Assembly (NCBI RefSeq): GCF_000420445.1
Contig: NZ_ATUY01000007.1
Location: 1-64,000 of the forward strand
DNA length: 64,000 bases
Origin: Actinotignum urinale DSM 15805
GTDB taxonomy: Bacteria; Actinomycetota; Actinomycetes; Actinomycetales; Actinomycetaceae
Direction: 5' to 3'
The translations under genes were made by a program, and so were the position numbers. Each line of letters opens with the position of its first letter. Within the stretch, counting starts at the first letter, position 1. A model generated the notes under the pieces. The model did not search any database. It saw nothing but the letters and a program-made list of their open reading frames with translations, and was not told the origin of the DNA. This document shows positions 35,467-44,881 of the stretch, piece after piece.

Positions 35467-35833
35467 ATTCTTCTTCGATTCTTTAAAATTGTTGTGTATG
35501 TGTGAGTAGTGCGTTTCTTGCGTCCAACCTTGGCTCGCCAACGCGGTTTCTCACGTTTTTGTAGTGTCTAACCTTGACGCACTAACGTGTTGTGTCACGT
35601 TAATTTTCAGTAGTGTTTCAAAGTATTTCGATGAAACATCTACGTTACGCCGACCTACCGTTCTATATTTTTTCTGATGTACGACGCCACCACGCCAGTG
35701 TTGATTCACCGCCATTATGGCGCCGTATCATCTCTTCTACCACGTGTTAACGCGACTTTAACGCTAACCGTGTGTTACTCGTCGCGACATTCGTCGCACA
35801 TAAGGAGCTATTTTAATAACACAAGATGCTATA
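35467..35833. other. Promoter region of the SDR-lactonase-aldolase genes, with palindromes
   Basis: 367 bp without a gene. Contains AACGTG-N6-CACGTT (35584-35601) and GTTTCA-N11-TGAAAC (35615-35637), both candidate operators. Confidence 0.5.
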
Positions 35834-36253
35834 TTAAATAACGCCTTTTTTCAAAATAATGTTTCCGTATGCAGCGGTTTCACCCGTGGCAACAACGGCG
35901 AAGGTTTTCGTCGTGTGACGATAGAACTCGAATCGTTCAATAAGGCTTGTTTCGTATTCTCCTTCGTGAGAAGAAATCACATCCTTATACGTATTCCACA
36001 CATCGGGTGCCACGTCGCCTGGAACGGGTTCCATTAAAGCGACTTGCCAATCGTTATAGCGGTCAAGCGGCATGAGTGTCAAAATTGCGTCGAGCAGTTC
36101 TGGAATATTGTGTCCATCTGCGCGAATAACATTGTCATTATTCGCTACCGACGGGAAATTCGCGTCCGCGAGAACAATTTCGTCGCCGTGCCCCATGCTC
36201 ATGAGCGTGTACACAAGATCAGGGCTAAGAATTTTCGGAATGTTTTTTAACAT
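35834..36253 (-). CDS. fucU: L-fucose mutarotase (RbsD/FucU family)
   Basis: 139 aa, full length. Starts MLKNIPKILSPDLVYTLMSM and has the conserved GHGDEIVLADANFP block, with the catalytic His, and RADGHNIPELLDAILTLMPL. C-terminal Y near ATGETAAYGNIILKKGV fits the FucU active site. Interconverts alpha- and beta-L-fucose, supplying the anomer used by the dehydrogenase. 14 bp after fucP, so cotranscribed. RBS AGGTGCTCAC. Confidence 0.94.
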   Translation of the reverse strand: MLKNIPKILSPDLVYTLMSMGHGDEIVLADANFPSVANNDNVIRADGHNIPELLDAILTLMPLDRYNDWQVALMEPVPGDVAPDVWNTYKDVISSHEGEYETSLIERFEFYRHTTKTFAVVATGETAAYGNIILKKGVI

Positions 36254-36267
36254 GTGAGCACCTGTGC

Positions 36268-37626
36268 TTAATCTTCGATAACTGCGTCGAAGGAGTTGGA
36301 TTCATCAACTTCAAGGTCATGCTTCAATGCGTAAATACCGTAGAGGCAGATAACGATGAAGCAAATCAACACGACGGAGAAGCTCATTGCGGTACCGGAT
36401 ACGTCACGCAGATGTCCTTGTACGACGGGGATAATCGCGCCACCAATAATCGACATCACCAGGCCGGCCGAACCGTACTTGGTGTCCGGGCCAACGCCGT
36501 GAAGTGCGATACCGTAAATCGTTGGGAAGAGGAGGGAGATGCAGGCGGACAGCGCAGCGATGCAAATCATTCCAACAACGTTGTGGGAGACAATGCCGAC
36601 GAAGGTGAACACTGCGCCAAGGCCCGTCATAATAATGAGCAGGAAACGCGGATCAACGATACCCATAATCCACACCATGAGGAAGCGCATCACGAGGAAG
36701 CAGATCAGCGAGAACTGGAGCCACCAACCGGCTGTTGCTTTCGAAACATGGAGGTAATCTTCAGCGTAGAAAATAATGTAGGTCCAGATACAGGACTGTG
36801 CGGCAATGTTGCAGAATTGCGCAACGACGCCGAAGGAGTAGAGCGGGTTCTTGAGGAGGCGACCGAAAACGCCGGGCTGGCGCTGAATACCGGACTTGGA
36901 ATCCGCAACAATGTTCTGGCGCTTCTGGATCTTCACCATGGCAATGCAGATTGCCAGGAAGAGGTAGAACAGACCGAGAACAATGTAGGGTGCCATCACG
37001 GCGCCGAGTTCTGCGGACTGCTTATCGAGAAGCTGTTCGGGGCTCATCGCCGCTTTTTCTTCGGGTTTTACTTCATGAACATAGGGAAGAATGAAGAAGG
37101 TAGCTGCAAGAACACCAATGTTGGAGCCGATGGGGTTGAATGCCTGGGCGAAGTTCAAACGGCGGGTTGCTGTTTTTTCTGGGCCCATTGCCATAATGAA
37201 GGGGTTTGCGGAGGTTTCCACGATGGAAAGGCCACCAGCTAGAACGAAGAGAGCTGCGAGGAACATTCCGAAGGTCATGACCTTGGAAGCCGGGAAGAAG
37301 AGGAGCGCGCCGATAGCCGCGAGGCTCAGCCCGATCACTACACCACCCTTGTAGCCTAAACGGGAGTTAATCCACGCGGCCGGGATGGCCAAGCAGAAAT
37401 AGGCACCGAAATAGGCAAATTGTACGAGCGAGGACTGCACCGTGCTCATATCAAAAACAGATTTGAACACGTTCACCAAAGGTGCCGTCAAATCTGTTGA
37501 AATACCCCATGCAGCGAAGCAGGTAACGAGCAGAATGAAGGCGAACTTCATTCCTGGCCAAACGAAGGGTGCTTTGCCACCTTCGTGCGCCGGCGTGCCT
37601 GCGCGTTTATTTGTTTCTTTATCCAT
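36268..37626 (-). CDS. fucP: L-fucose:H+ symporter (FucP family)
   Basis: 452 aa MFS permease with twelve predicted membrane segments. Diagnostic FucP features: WGISTDLTAPLVNVFKSVFD (TM1), QSSLVQFAYFGAYF (TM2), RLGYKGGVVIGL, GLSIVETSANPF and NLAQ-like RRLNFAQAFNPIGSN. The acidic residue in TM1 (ISTD) is a proton-coupling candidate. N-terminal 25 residues are cytoplasmic and basic. Heads fucP-fucU, behind the dehydratase gene. Confidence 0.93.
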   Translation of the reverse strand: MDKETNKRAGTPAHEGGKAPFVWPGMKFAFILLVTCFAAWGISTDLTAPLVNVFKSVFDMSTVQSSLVQFAYFGAYFCLAIPAAWINSRLGYKGGVVIGLSLAAIGALLFFPASKVMTFGMFLAALFVLAGGLSIVETSANPFIMAMGPEKTATRRLNFAQAFNPIGSNIGVLAATFFILPYVHEVKPEEKAAMSPEQLLDKQSAELGAVMAPYIVLGLFYLFLAICIAMVKIQKRQNIVADSKSGIQRQPGVFGRLLKNPLYSFGVVAQFCNIAAQSCIWTYIIFYAEDYLHVSKATAGWWLQFSLICFLVMRFLMVWIMGIVDPRFLLIIMTGLGAVFTFVGIVSHNVVGMICIAALSACISLLFPTIYGIALHGVGPDTKYGSAGLVMSIIGGAIIPVVQGHLRDVSGTAMSFSVVLICFIVICLYGIYALKHDLEVDESNSFDAVIED

Positions 37627-37735
37627 GTTATTATTTCTTTCTCTTCATGTCACTGTGATGCAGAGAAAAAGCCCCCGCCCCTACGACGAGGGCTGTCCGC
37701 AACTCAGCTCATGTCCTGAATGTGCGGGTTTTTTA

Positions 37736-39019
37736 CTACCCTTTAAAGGTGTAGCGTTCGATAGATTCCGGGTACATTTCTGAGGATGCTCCCGGTGTTG
37801 TTGGTGTTTGATAATGGCCATTCTTGATAACCACAGGCGTCAAGAAATGCTCATGAAGATGATGAACGTATTCAATGTAGCGATCTTCCGTTGTGCCGGA
37901 TACCGCAACATAGTCAAACATCGACATATGGCAAATGAGTTCGCACAGCCCTACCCCACCGGCATGTGGGCAGACACGAACACCAAACTTTGCCGCAAGA
38001 AGAAGCATGGCAATATTTTCATTCGGCCCAGCAACACGCGTCGAATCGAGCTGAAGAACGCTCAATGCGTTAGCTTGCAAGAACTGCTTTGCCATAATAC
38101 GGTTTTGCATTTGTTCACCCGTTGCCACCGGAGTTGGTGCGATTGCCTTAGCAATCGCTGCGTGGCCGAGAACATCATCCGGGCTAGTAGGCTCTTCCAC
38201 CCAAGCAATATCAAACTCTGCAAGCTGCTTAATCCACTCGATAGCATCCGGCACGTCCCACACCTGGTTAGCGTCCACCGCAATCTTAATATCCGGACCA
38301 ACAGTTTCACGCGCCTTACGCAAACGGCGACGATCTTCTTCGACGCTTCCGCCGACCTTGAGCTTAATCTGCTTAAAGCCTTCTACCTCAACAGCTTCGC
38401 GCGCCAAACGCATCATTTTTTCATCACTATAACCAAGCCAACCAGGGGTTGTGGTGTATCCGGGGTAGCCTTCTTCAAGGAGTTTCGCCATACGTTCTTC
38501 GCGTCCAGGTTCTGCCTTACGAAGAATCTCTAACGCCTCTTCTTCCGTAAGAGCATCACGCAAATAACGGAAATCAACACACTCAACAAGTTCTTCCGGA
38601 CTCATAGTAGCAAGCAACTGCCACAACGGCTTACCAGCCCGCTTTGCTTTCAAATCCCACAAAGCCGTAAGAACAGCACCAATCGCCATATGCTCAACAC
38701 CCTTTTCCGGGCCAAGCCAACGCAACTGGGAATCATAAATGAGGGACTTTGACGTTGCGCCCATGTGTGCGAGAAGATCCTCAACGTTCTTACCCTTAAT
38801 GTGGGCTTCTAAATCTTGTATGGCCGCGAGAACGACGTCGTTTCCGCGTCCAATTGTAAAAACAAAACCGTGGCCAGTTAATCCGTCGTCCGCATCGGTT
38901 TCAATAACACAATAAGCGGCTGAATAATCCGGATCCGGATTCATAGCATCAGAACCATCCAAAAATTCTGACGTGGGAAAACGTACATCATGCGTACGCA
39001 GTGCGGTGATTATACTCAT
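37736..39019 (-). CDS. L-fuconate dehydratase (enolase superfamily)
   Basis: 427 aa. Converts L-fuconate to 2-keto-3-deoxy-L-fuconate. Enolase-superfamily markers: KQIKLKVGG (K.K), [10 protein letters not shown] (first metal Asp), [10 protein letters not shown] (Glu), ATGEQMQNR (Glu), and [13 protein letters not shown] (catalytic His). N-terminal [20 protein letters not shown] and [11 protein letters not shown] are characteristic of the FucD branch, and length matches it. AAAGGAGATTCA precedes the ATG. First gene of the minus-strand fucose run, divergent from the IclR gene. Confidence 0.94.
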   Translation of the reverse strand: MSIITALRTHDVRFPTSEFLDGSDAMNPDPDYSAAYCVIETDADDGLTGHGFVFTIGRGNDVVLAAIQDLEAHIKGKNVEDLLAHMGATSKSLIYDSQLRWLGPEKGVEHMAIGAVLTALWDLKAKRAGKPLWQLLATMSPEELVECVDFRYLRDALTEEEALEILRKAEPGREERMAKLLEEGYPGYTTTPGWLGYSDEKMMRLAREAVEVEGFKQIKLKVGGSVEEDRRRLRKARETVGPDIKIAVDANQVWDVPDAIEWIKQLAEFDIAWVEEPTSPDDVLGHAAIAKAIAPTPVATGEQMQNRIMAKQFLQANALSVLQLDSTRVAGPNENIAMLLLAAKFGVRVCPHAGGVGLCELICHMSMFDYVAVSGTTEDRYIEYVHHLHEHFLTPVVIKNGHYQTPTTPGASSEMYPESIERYTFKG

Positions 39020-39435
39020 TGAATCTCCTTTGACGAGTACCTCAAACCTAAACGGTAATGTTCCGTTCAGTGAAACTTAGTTCCATAGTACTTTATTTCC
39101 TCCCCTCTGTCAGCTAAAATTGGAACAGAAAGAGAAATTAGTGCCATTCTGGTAATAATTTGCTCCCCCAACGAGTTTCATACCCGCATAATTAATATAT
39201 ATACTTAATCGCAACATGATTGAGGACCCAAAGTAAAGTATCTTTACTTCACTACAAGTTTTGGATGATTTTCTTCTCATATCGTCACCGTAGTTACAGC
39301 TTCGTTAGCTGATGTGATAAGTAACGTGTCCTGCTTGACATCCTCAAAAATTGCTAAAGCTACTTGTCTTTTTTAACATGATACTTTGCGCATATTTTTT
39401 AATTCACGTCGTATGAGAGAAGAAAGGATTTCCTC
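39020..39435. other. Divergent control region: fuconate dehydratase / iclR
   Basis: 416 bp without a gene. Holds the 19-bp palindrome below, AACGG-N7-CCGTT near 39050, and inverted GTTCCA / TGGAAC half-sites about 50 bp apart. Both promoters must lie here. Confidence 0.6.
39231..39249. promoter_or_regulatory. Candidate operator palindrome
   Basis: AAGTAAAG-TAT-CTTTACTT, perfect 8-bp arms, centred between the divergent fuconate dehydratase and IclR genes. Confidence 0.5.
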
Positions 39436-40212
39436 ATGCAAGATAAACGTGTATCGAGCAAGAAAAAACTCACCGCCACTGATAAAACTCTTGTTGTTCT
39501 CCAAGAAGCTGTTGATAACCCTCGATTTACCGACATTGTCAATTCAACCGGTTTACCAAAATCGAGTGTTCATCGTATCCTTCAATGCCTTGTTGAATAC
39601 GGATACCTCAGTGTGTCAAATGTCGGCATGTACTACCCGGGAGCAACACTATACTCCCTAGCCTCCAAAGCCTTCGAACGCGTCGACATCGCCTCCTTCT
39701 CCAAGCCTTTCATGGAAGAACTGGCAACAGCAACCAACTGCCAAGTACACCTTGGCGCCCTCAATTGGAAAGAAGTAATCTACATAGCGGTCCGCGAGAC
39801 AGATCTCCCCTACCGCATCGCTTCACGCGTTGGCGATATTATGCCACTACACTGCACATCCATGGGCAAAGCAATGCTCGCATACTCGGCAGATAACGTC
39901 GTCGAATCATATATCAACGATCCTGGACTCAACCCCAAAACACCACACACCATCACGTCTGCCACACAATTACGCGAAGAACTCGACCGTATTCGCGAAT
40001 ATGGCTACTCAGTGGACAATGAAGAAAACGTTCCCGGAATCGTGTGTGTGGCCGCGCCCATCATTAACCACCTTGGACGCGCCGAACACGGAGTGTCCAT
40101 CACGGCGCTCGCCATGGATAAAACGCTCGAAGAGTTAAAAAAATATGCACCACTTGTTATCGACTGCGCATCAAAGATTTCGGCGCAGTTCGGTGTTGAA
40201 CGCGAAGATTAG
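39436..40212 (+). CDS. IclR-family transcription regulator
   Basis: 258 aa. N-terminal winged helix (TDIVNSTGLPKSSVHRILQC LVEYGYL) and C-terminal effector domain with YRIASRVGDIMPLHCTSMGK AMLAYS and VCVAAPI. Start ATG behind AAGGATTTCCTC. Divergent from the fuconate dehydratase gene, so the likely controller of the fucose operon, probably responding to fuconate or its keto-deoxy product; this is inferred from gene order. Confidence 0.92.
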   Translation: MQDKRVSSKKKLTATDKTLVVLQEAVDNPRFTDIVNSTGLPKSSVHRILQCLVEYGYLSVSNVGMYYPGATLYSLASKAFERVDIASFSKPFMEELATATNCQVHLGALNWKEVIYIAVRETDLPYRIASRVGDIMPLHCTSMGKAMLAYSADNVVESYINDPGLNPKTPHTITSATQLREELDRIREYGYSVDNEENVPGIVCVAAPIINHLGRAEHGVSITALAMDKTLEELKKYAPLVIDCASKISAQFGVERED

Positions 40213-40523
40213 GGTGGCAAAGTTTAGATTCTACGAAGGGCACAAACCCGGATACGTAAAGCTAAAAGAGCGTTAAAGGTGTTAACAAGCTGGCAAAAAG
40301 TTAAAAATCACACAATTCAAACGTAAGTGTAAAGTGTGGGGAAACTCTTAATATTTCCCCACACTTACTTGCCGATACTAGGGCATGCACACGCTCAAAG
40401 TACTAAGCCTACAGTTTTCAACCCCAGTCACATGATGCGCGTTATTTGCGTTATTAGCGCTTAGGTTACAAGCATCTGGATTATTAATATACGGGCTATT
40501 TACGCCTATCCTCGCCTTGTGCT
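40213..40523. other. Gap between iclR and ldh
   Basis: 311 bp between convergent genes. Only feature seen is the hairpin at 40332-40366. Confidence 0.6.
40332..40366. terminator. 13-bp perfect hairpin after iclR
   Basis: AAGTGTGGGGAAA, 9-nt loop, TTTCCCCACACTT, between convergent iclR and ldh. Could serve both directions. Confidence 0.65.
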
Positions 40524-41507
40524 TTAGCTTTCTTTTTCCGCAGGAATATCGGCCTCAATATCGACTCTAATCGTTTCAATCGAACGCTTAATTTCCTCCG
40601 CGCTCTGCAACAACAATTTCCGCTCCGGCGCAGTCATCGGGACTTCGTAAACGGCATCCACGCCACGCTTCCCCACAACGGATGGCACCGAAAGCGCAAC
40701 ATCACTAATTCCGCGATAATCATTCAATACCGACGAAACCGGGAACATGCCACGTTCGTCGTTCAAAATCGCTTCAACAATACGGGCACTGGCCACACCA
40801 ACAGCGTAATTCGTCGCCCCTTTACCTTGAATAACCTCATAGGCAGCGCGCATCACCGACGTGGATAACTTTTCCAACTTCTCGTCATTAAACACCAGCT
40901 CGCCGTGATTTTCCCACTCGCGCAAAGGAACCGCACCAATCGTCGCGCTAGACCACACGGGGAACTCAGTATCGCCATGCTCCCCCATCATGGTGGCATG
41001 AACAGTTGTGGGCGCAACCCCGGCTTCTTCAGCAAGCATCATGCGCAAACGGGACGTATCAAGCATTGTTCCCGAACCGAGCACACGCCCGTAGGGTAAA
41101 TCTAAAATCTTTGTTGCCTGATATGTAAGAACATCGACAGGATTCGTCACAATAACCCATACGGCGTTCGGGGAATATTCCTTCAAGAGTGGCAACATGG
41201 AGGCAAGGATTTTCGCGTTCTTCCCTGCCAACTCCAGGCGCGACTGGCCTGGTTTCTGCTTCGCGCCCGCCGTAATCACAATAACGTCAGAGTTAGCTGT
41301 CACCGCAGGATCCGCCCCGCCCGTCACATCCGTAACCGGGGTGTACTGCGTGCCGTGGCGCAAATCCGCAACCTCGGCATTTACCTTTGATTCGTTAATA
41401 TCGTACAGGCAGACCTGCTGGGCAGAACCGCGAATAATGGAGGCATAGGCGACAGCGGTACCCACAGCACCGGCGCCAACAACAGTCAGTTTGCTTAAAT
41501 TCCTCAT
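40524..41507 (-). CDS. ldh: L-lactate dehydrogenase
   Basis: 327 aa from ATG 41505-41507 (MRNLSKLTVVGAGAVGTAVA); the 33 upstream residues are Cys-rich and unlike LDH. NAD fold VVGAGAVGTAVAYA and YDINESKVNAEVADLRHG, ITAGAKQKPGQSRLEL (loop with the substrate-discriminating Gln and the Arg), VTNPVDVLTY, GSGTMLDTSRLR and catalytic GEHGDTEFPVWS. Reduces pyruvate to lactate; next to a pathway that yields pyruvate, which fits fermentative growth. Weak ribosome site. Confidence 0.95.
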   Translation of the reverse strand: MRNLSKLTVVGAGAVGTAVAYASIIRGSAQQVCLYDINESKVNAEVADLRHGTQYTPVTDVTGGADPAVTANSDVIVITAGAKQKPGQSRLELAGKNAKILASMLPLLKEYSPNAVWVIVTNPVDVLTYQATKILDLPYGRVLGSGTMLDTSRLRMMLAEEAGVAPTTVHATMMGEHGDTEFPVWSSATIGAVPLREWENHGELVFNDEKLEKLSTSVMRAAYEVIQGKGATNYAVGVASARIVEAILNDERGMFPVSSVLNDYRGISDVALSVPSVVGKRGVDAVYEVPMTAPERKLLLQSAEEIKRSIETIRVDIEADIPAEKES

Positions 41508-41568
41508 ATATCCAACATTAGTTAGCTCAACTAATACACACAATATTCCGTGATTAAACAAGCAAAAA

Positions 41569-41611
41569 CAGGTGTGCGTGGCATGCGAATTTACGCAGCC
41601 ACACACACCTG
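41569..41611 (-). terminator. gntP terminator
   Basis: CAGGTGTGTGTGGC / GCCACGCACACCTG (minus strand, one mismatch) followed by TTTTTG, 20 bp past the gntP stop and before ldh. Confidence 0.85.
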
Positions 41612-41631
41612 TGGTTATCGCCTAAATTAGG

Positions 41632-42960
41632 TCATATAACAAGGGAGAGCGACCAGACAACAACCAAACCGACAACAGAAACAAGTGTTTCCATTAATGA
41701 CCACGTCTTGAATGTTTGCGAGATGGTCATACCGAAGTATTCCTTAACCAGCCAGAAACCGGCGTCGTTCAGATGCGAAAGGAACACTGAACCCGCACCA
41801 ATTGCGAGCACAAGCAGAGCCAAATGCGTTTGTGACATGTTGGCGGCAAGTGGCGCCATAATTCCACCCGACGTAATCGTGGCAACTGTGGCAGAACCAG
41901 TGGCGAGACGAATCAACACCGCAACAAGCCAGCCGGCGAGCATCAAATTCATATTCGAACCCGAAATCGCGTTTGCAATCACCTTATCGATACCCGAATC
42001 CACAAGGATTTGCTTCAAACCGCCACCGGCAGCAACGATAAGGAGAATACTTGCAATCGAGGCAAAGGACTTCCCTACTTCGTCGTTAACAAACTCACGG
42101 CTCCGCCCCTGTGCGTAACCCAACACAATCATCGCGTAAACGGCGGTAATGAAAAGTGCTTCAAGTGGCGTTCCTAAGAAGTGGAGGAATCGCCCAACGG
42201 GAGTCTTGGAATAGCCCAACATCTCCACAATCGAGCCACCAAGCATGAGGAACACGGGTAGCAGAATCACGGTAATAGCAGTGAAGAAGCTCGGGCGCTT
42301 CCCGCTCAAATCGCTATCTTCCGTACCTGCCTGAATCGGCGCTTCAATCGGCACCCATTTTGCCATGAACTTACCGGCTATAGGACCGCAAATAATAACG
42401 ACGGGAATGGACACAAGAAGGCCAAGCCCGAGGGTCAAACCAAGGTTCGCATTCACGGAATTAATGGCGATAAGCGGGCCGGGGTGCGGAGGCACGAATG
42501 CGTGAAGTACGGACAGACCCGCGAGCGCCGGAATACCAATGAGGATAACGGGCATTTTTGCTCGGCGCGCCGCGAACAACACCACGGGAATCAGGATAAC
42601 AACGCCCACTTCAAAGAACATCGGAATACCGACGATAAAAGCAACAAGCGCCATTGCCCACGGCAGAAGCTGGATTTTTGTTTTGGACATAATCGTATCG
42701 ACGATAACGTCCGCGCCACCCGAGGAAAAGAGTAGCGTTCCAACGATTGCTCCTAGTGCGATCAGCAAGCCCACCCCGGACGTGGTGGCACCCACGCCTT
42801 TGGCAAAGCCTACCATTGCTTTGTCGTAAGGAACTCCGGCGGCGACTGCCAAAACGAAGGAACCTAACGTGAGGGATAGGAAAGGATGGAGTTTAAACAC
42901 CGAAATAAATACCACAATAGATGCGATACCTATAACGGTGGCGAGGATTAGTTGCGTCAT
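41632..42960 (-). CDS. gntP: Gluconate:H+ symporter (GntP family)
   Basis: 442 aa, about twelve to fourteen membrane segments. GntP hallmarks: HPFLSLTLGSFVLAVAAGVP, IPMFFEVGVVILIPVVLFAA, and HAFVPPHPGPLIAINSVNAN; C-terminal SHLNDAGFWLVKEYFGM is also conserved. Takes up gluconate or related aldonates. AAAGGAGCGTATTC precedes the ATG. Paired with gntK 265 bp upstream. Confidence 0.95.
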   Translation of the reverse strand: MTQLILATVIGIASIVVFISVFKLHPFLSLTLGSFVLAVAAGVPYDKAMVGFAKGVGATTSGVGLLIALGAIVGTLLFSSGGADVIVDTIMSKTKIQLLPWAMALVAFIVGIPMFFEVGVVILIPVVLFAARRAKMPVILIGIPALAGLSVLHAFVPPHPGPLIAINSVNANLGLTLGLGLLVSIPVVIICGPIAGKFMAKWVPIEAPIQAGTEDSDLSGKRPSFFTAITVILLPVFLMLGGSIVEMLGYSKTPVGRFLHFLGTPLEALFITAVYAMIVLGYAQGRSREFVNDEVGKSFASIASILLIVAAGGGLKQILVDSGIDKVIANAISGSNMNLMLAGWLVAVLIRLATGSATVATITSGGIMAPLAANMSQTHLALLVLAIGAGSVFLSHLNDAGFWLVKEYFGMTISQTFKTWSLMETLVSVVGLVVVWSLSLVI

Positions 42961-43037
42961 GAATACGCTCCTTTGCGTTTATGTGTGCAAAATTTTTTGC
43001 GTGCGCCCCAACCTTGGACTTTGCGCACTTTATTCTG

Positions 43038-43113
43038 CGTTGAATTATTACGTGGATTGAATTAATACGTGAAGTAAGTTGTTGCGTAGAGTGAAGTGTT
43101 ACGTAGAGTGCGG
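43038..43113. repeat. 17-bp degenerate tandem repeat downstream of gntK
   Basis: Units starting CGT at 43051, 43068 and 43085, with partial units on both sides: CGTGGATTGAATTAATA, CGTGAAGTAAGTTGTTG, CGTAGAGTGAAGTGTTA. Confidence 0.65.
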
Positions 43114-43224
43114 ACCTGAAAAGAGGTTGCGGTTCTATATACTGCCCCGCTTCACATCTTTAGCTCGTCCGTGCGAACACGCCAACTGCCCGTAACCTTT
43201 CCGCCTCAGCTTTTAGCTTTTCAG

Positions 43225-43761
43225 CTACGCCTCAACTTTTGCCCTTTCATCCTTGTTGCGCATATATTTTTCGACGGCGGCAACGGCTTGTTCTACAACA
43301 GTTTCAACTGGCGCATCCACCGAGATTTCCACAAAGTTTTCATCTGGCTGTAGTGGCTCTAGCGTTGCAAACTGGCTATCCATAAGCGAAGCGGGCATAA
43401 AGTGATCCTTGCGTGCGCTCATCCGAGCCGTCAACAATTCCTGCGAACCTTTCAAATGAAGGAACAGCACGTCCAAATTTTCTTTCAACACATCGCGATA
43501 AACGCGCTTAAGTGCCGAACATGAGACGACAGTATTGCGCCCACCAGCTTCTTCTTCCTGCATCCAGGTATTGATAAGGCGAAGCCAAGGCCAACGGTCC
43601 TCGTCATTGAGCGGATGACCCGCTGACATTTTGTTAATATTTGCTTGGGGGTGGAATTCGTCCCCTTCTGCGAGAATGAAGCGTAAACGATTACGGATAG
43701 CTTCTGCCACCGTTGTTTTGCCGCAACCCGCAACACCCATAATGATGACATGTGTATGCAT
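43225..43761 (-). CDS. gntK: Gluconokinase
   Basis: 178 aa, normal for the family. MHTHVIIMGVAGCGKTTVAE gives the P-loop; FILAEGDEFHPQANINKMSA GHPLNDEDRWPWL is the gluconokinase signature, followed by SCSALKRVYRDVL and LTARMSARKDHFMPASLMDS. Phosphorylates D-gluconate to 6-phosphogluconate. RBS AAGGGAGAGTAG. A near-consensus promoter lies 40-70 bp upstream. Confidence 0.96.
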   Translation of the reverse strand: MHTHVIIMGVAGCGKTTVAEAIRNRLRFILAEGDEFHPQANINKMSAGHPLNDEDRWPWLRLINTWMQEEEAGGRNTVVSCSALKRVYRDVLKENLDVLFLHLKGSQELLTARMSARKDHFMPASLMDSQFATLEPLQPDENFVEISVDAPVETVVEQAVAAVEKYMRNKDERAKVEA

Positions 43762-44102
43762 CTACTCTCCCTTGAACATCGTTGTTGGGATAGTATGAAG
43801 ATATTATGTAATCATGCTACTTGTCAAGCAATAAATACTACGTAAAACACGTGTGCCGGAACACGATAATAAATGCCATCCGAAACATTTTATGTGCACA
43901 GATTAGAAACGGCACCGCACCCGTCGTCGAAACACTATTGTTTTTTAGTTACAAATTTAGGTAACCTGTCCCTATCTATCTCCATAAACCAGATACGTTA
44001 CACGTATTTCGCGAATAATCAGGTAAATATTCACACATATGTATTTCCACACCGGTTTCATGGGAAAATAGTTACTTAGCGACATTGAAGAAAGGTGGTG
44101 CG
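43762..44102. other. Divergent control region gntK / GntR-family gene
   Basis: 341 bp without a gene; contains the gntK promoter described next. The A/T-rich right half probably carries the regulator's promoter. Confidence 0.6.
43801..43827 (-). promoter_or_regulatory. gntK promoter with overlapping palindrome
   Basis: Minus strand TTGACA (-35, 43822-43827), 15-bp spacer, TAATAT (-10, 43801-43806). The spacer contains ATG-ATTA-CAT, a candidate site for the divergent FadR/GntR-type regulator. Confidence 0.55.
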
Positions 44103-44834
44103 ATGGACATAGGCAACCAGTCGGTAGATTTTTCACACAAGCCACTCCGCCATCCCATTACCGAGACCCTCGCGGTCGAAATGCTCGACGGCATCTTGCC
44201 TCTCGGCACTCCTCTCACCCTGGAAAATATTCAGGAGCGTTTTTCCATTTCACGTACTGTTGCGCGAGAGGTCGCCGGAAAGCTAGAAAGCGTTGGAGCC
44301 GTAGATGTACGACGGCGGATTGGCCTACTCCCCAGGCCGGTCGAAGAGTGGACGTCACTCAATCCCGATGTGATTAGCTGGAAGCTCAAATCTTCCCGGC
44401 GCCTTGACCAACTGCGTTCCCTCACTGAACTTCGTGTAGCTATTGAACCCGCGGCATCATTTCTCACCGCAACACGCGCCTCCATCGACCAACGCGGACT
44501 ATTCCCACCCCTGGCAACAAAAATGCGTCAAGCAGGAGAATCGGGCAATCTCGAACTGTTCCACAAACTCGACGCAATATTCCATTCCCTCATTCTCCAA
44601 CACAGCGGAAACGATCTTTTCGCCGCGTTTTCCGACATTATTTCCGCCGTTCTGCGTGGACGAGTTGAACTAGATCTATACCCAACGTGTCCGCGTCCTA
44701 TTGCCTTGGATTTGCACGATGCCGTTGCCACGGCAATTTGGGAAGGAAATGGGGGCGCCACTCAGCAAGCCACCCAGGCTATTGTTGATGAAGTGAGCGA
44801 AGCCATTGGTTTTTCGGACAGAAGGAACGCGTAG
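44103..44834 (+). CDS. GntR-family (FadR subgroup) regulator of gluconate genes
   Basis: 243 aa from ATG 44103 (MDIGNQSVDFSHKPL), preceded by AAAGGTGGTGCG; an in-frame TTG at 44085 is less likely. Winged helix TLENIQERFSISRTVAREVA GKLESVGAVDVRRRIG, then the all-helical FCD effector domain (ELRVAIEPAASFLTATRA, FHKLDAIFHSLILQHSGN, and H in LDLHDAVATAI). Divergent from gntK-gntP, so the likely gluconate-responsive repressor. Confidence 0.92.
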   Translation: MDIGNQSVDFSHKPLRHPITETLAVEMLDGILPLGTPLTLENIQERFSISRTVAREVAGKLESVGAVDVRRRIGLLPRPVEEWTSLNPDVISWKLKSSRRLDQLRSLTELRVAIEPAASFLTATRASIDQRGLFPPLATKMRQAGESGNLELFHKLDAIFHSLILQHSGNDLFAAFSDIISAVLRGRVELDLYPTCPRPIALDLHDAVATAIWEGNGGATQQATQAIVDEVSEAIGFSDRRNA

Positions 44835-44881
44835 CAGACAGAAGAACCCGCACCGCGTTCGCGCCCTAAAACCAAACCCGG

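Noticed and set aside
36319-37242. 307-codon plus frame opposite fucP
   Set aside because: Shadow of a membrane-protein gene: its antisense translation is artificially rich in His, Asn and Glu. FucP motifs are clear on the minus strand.
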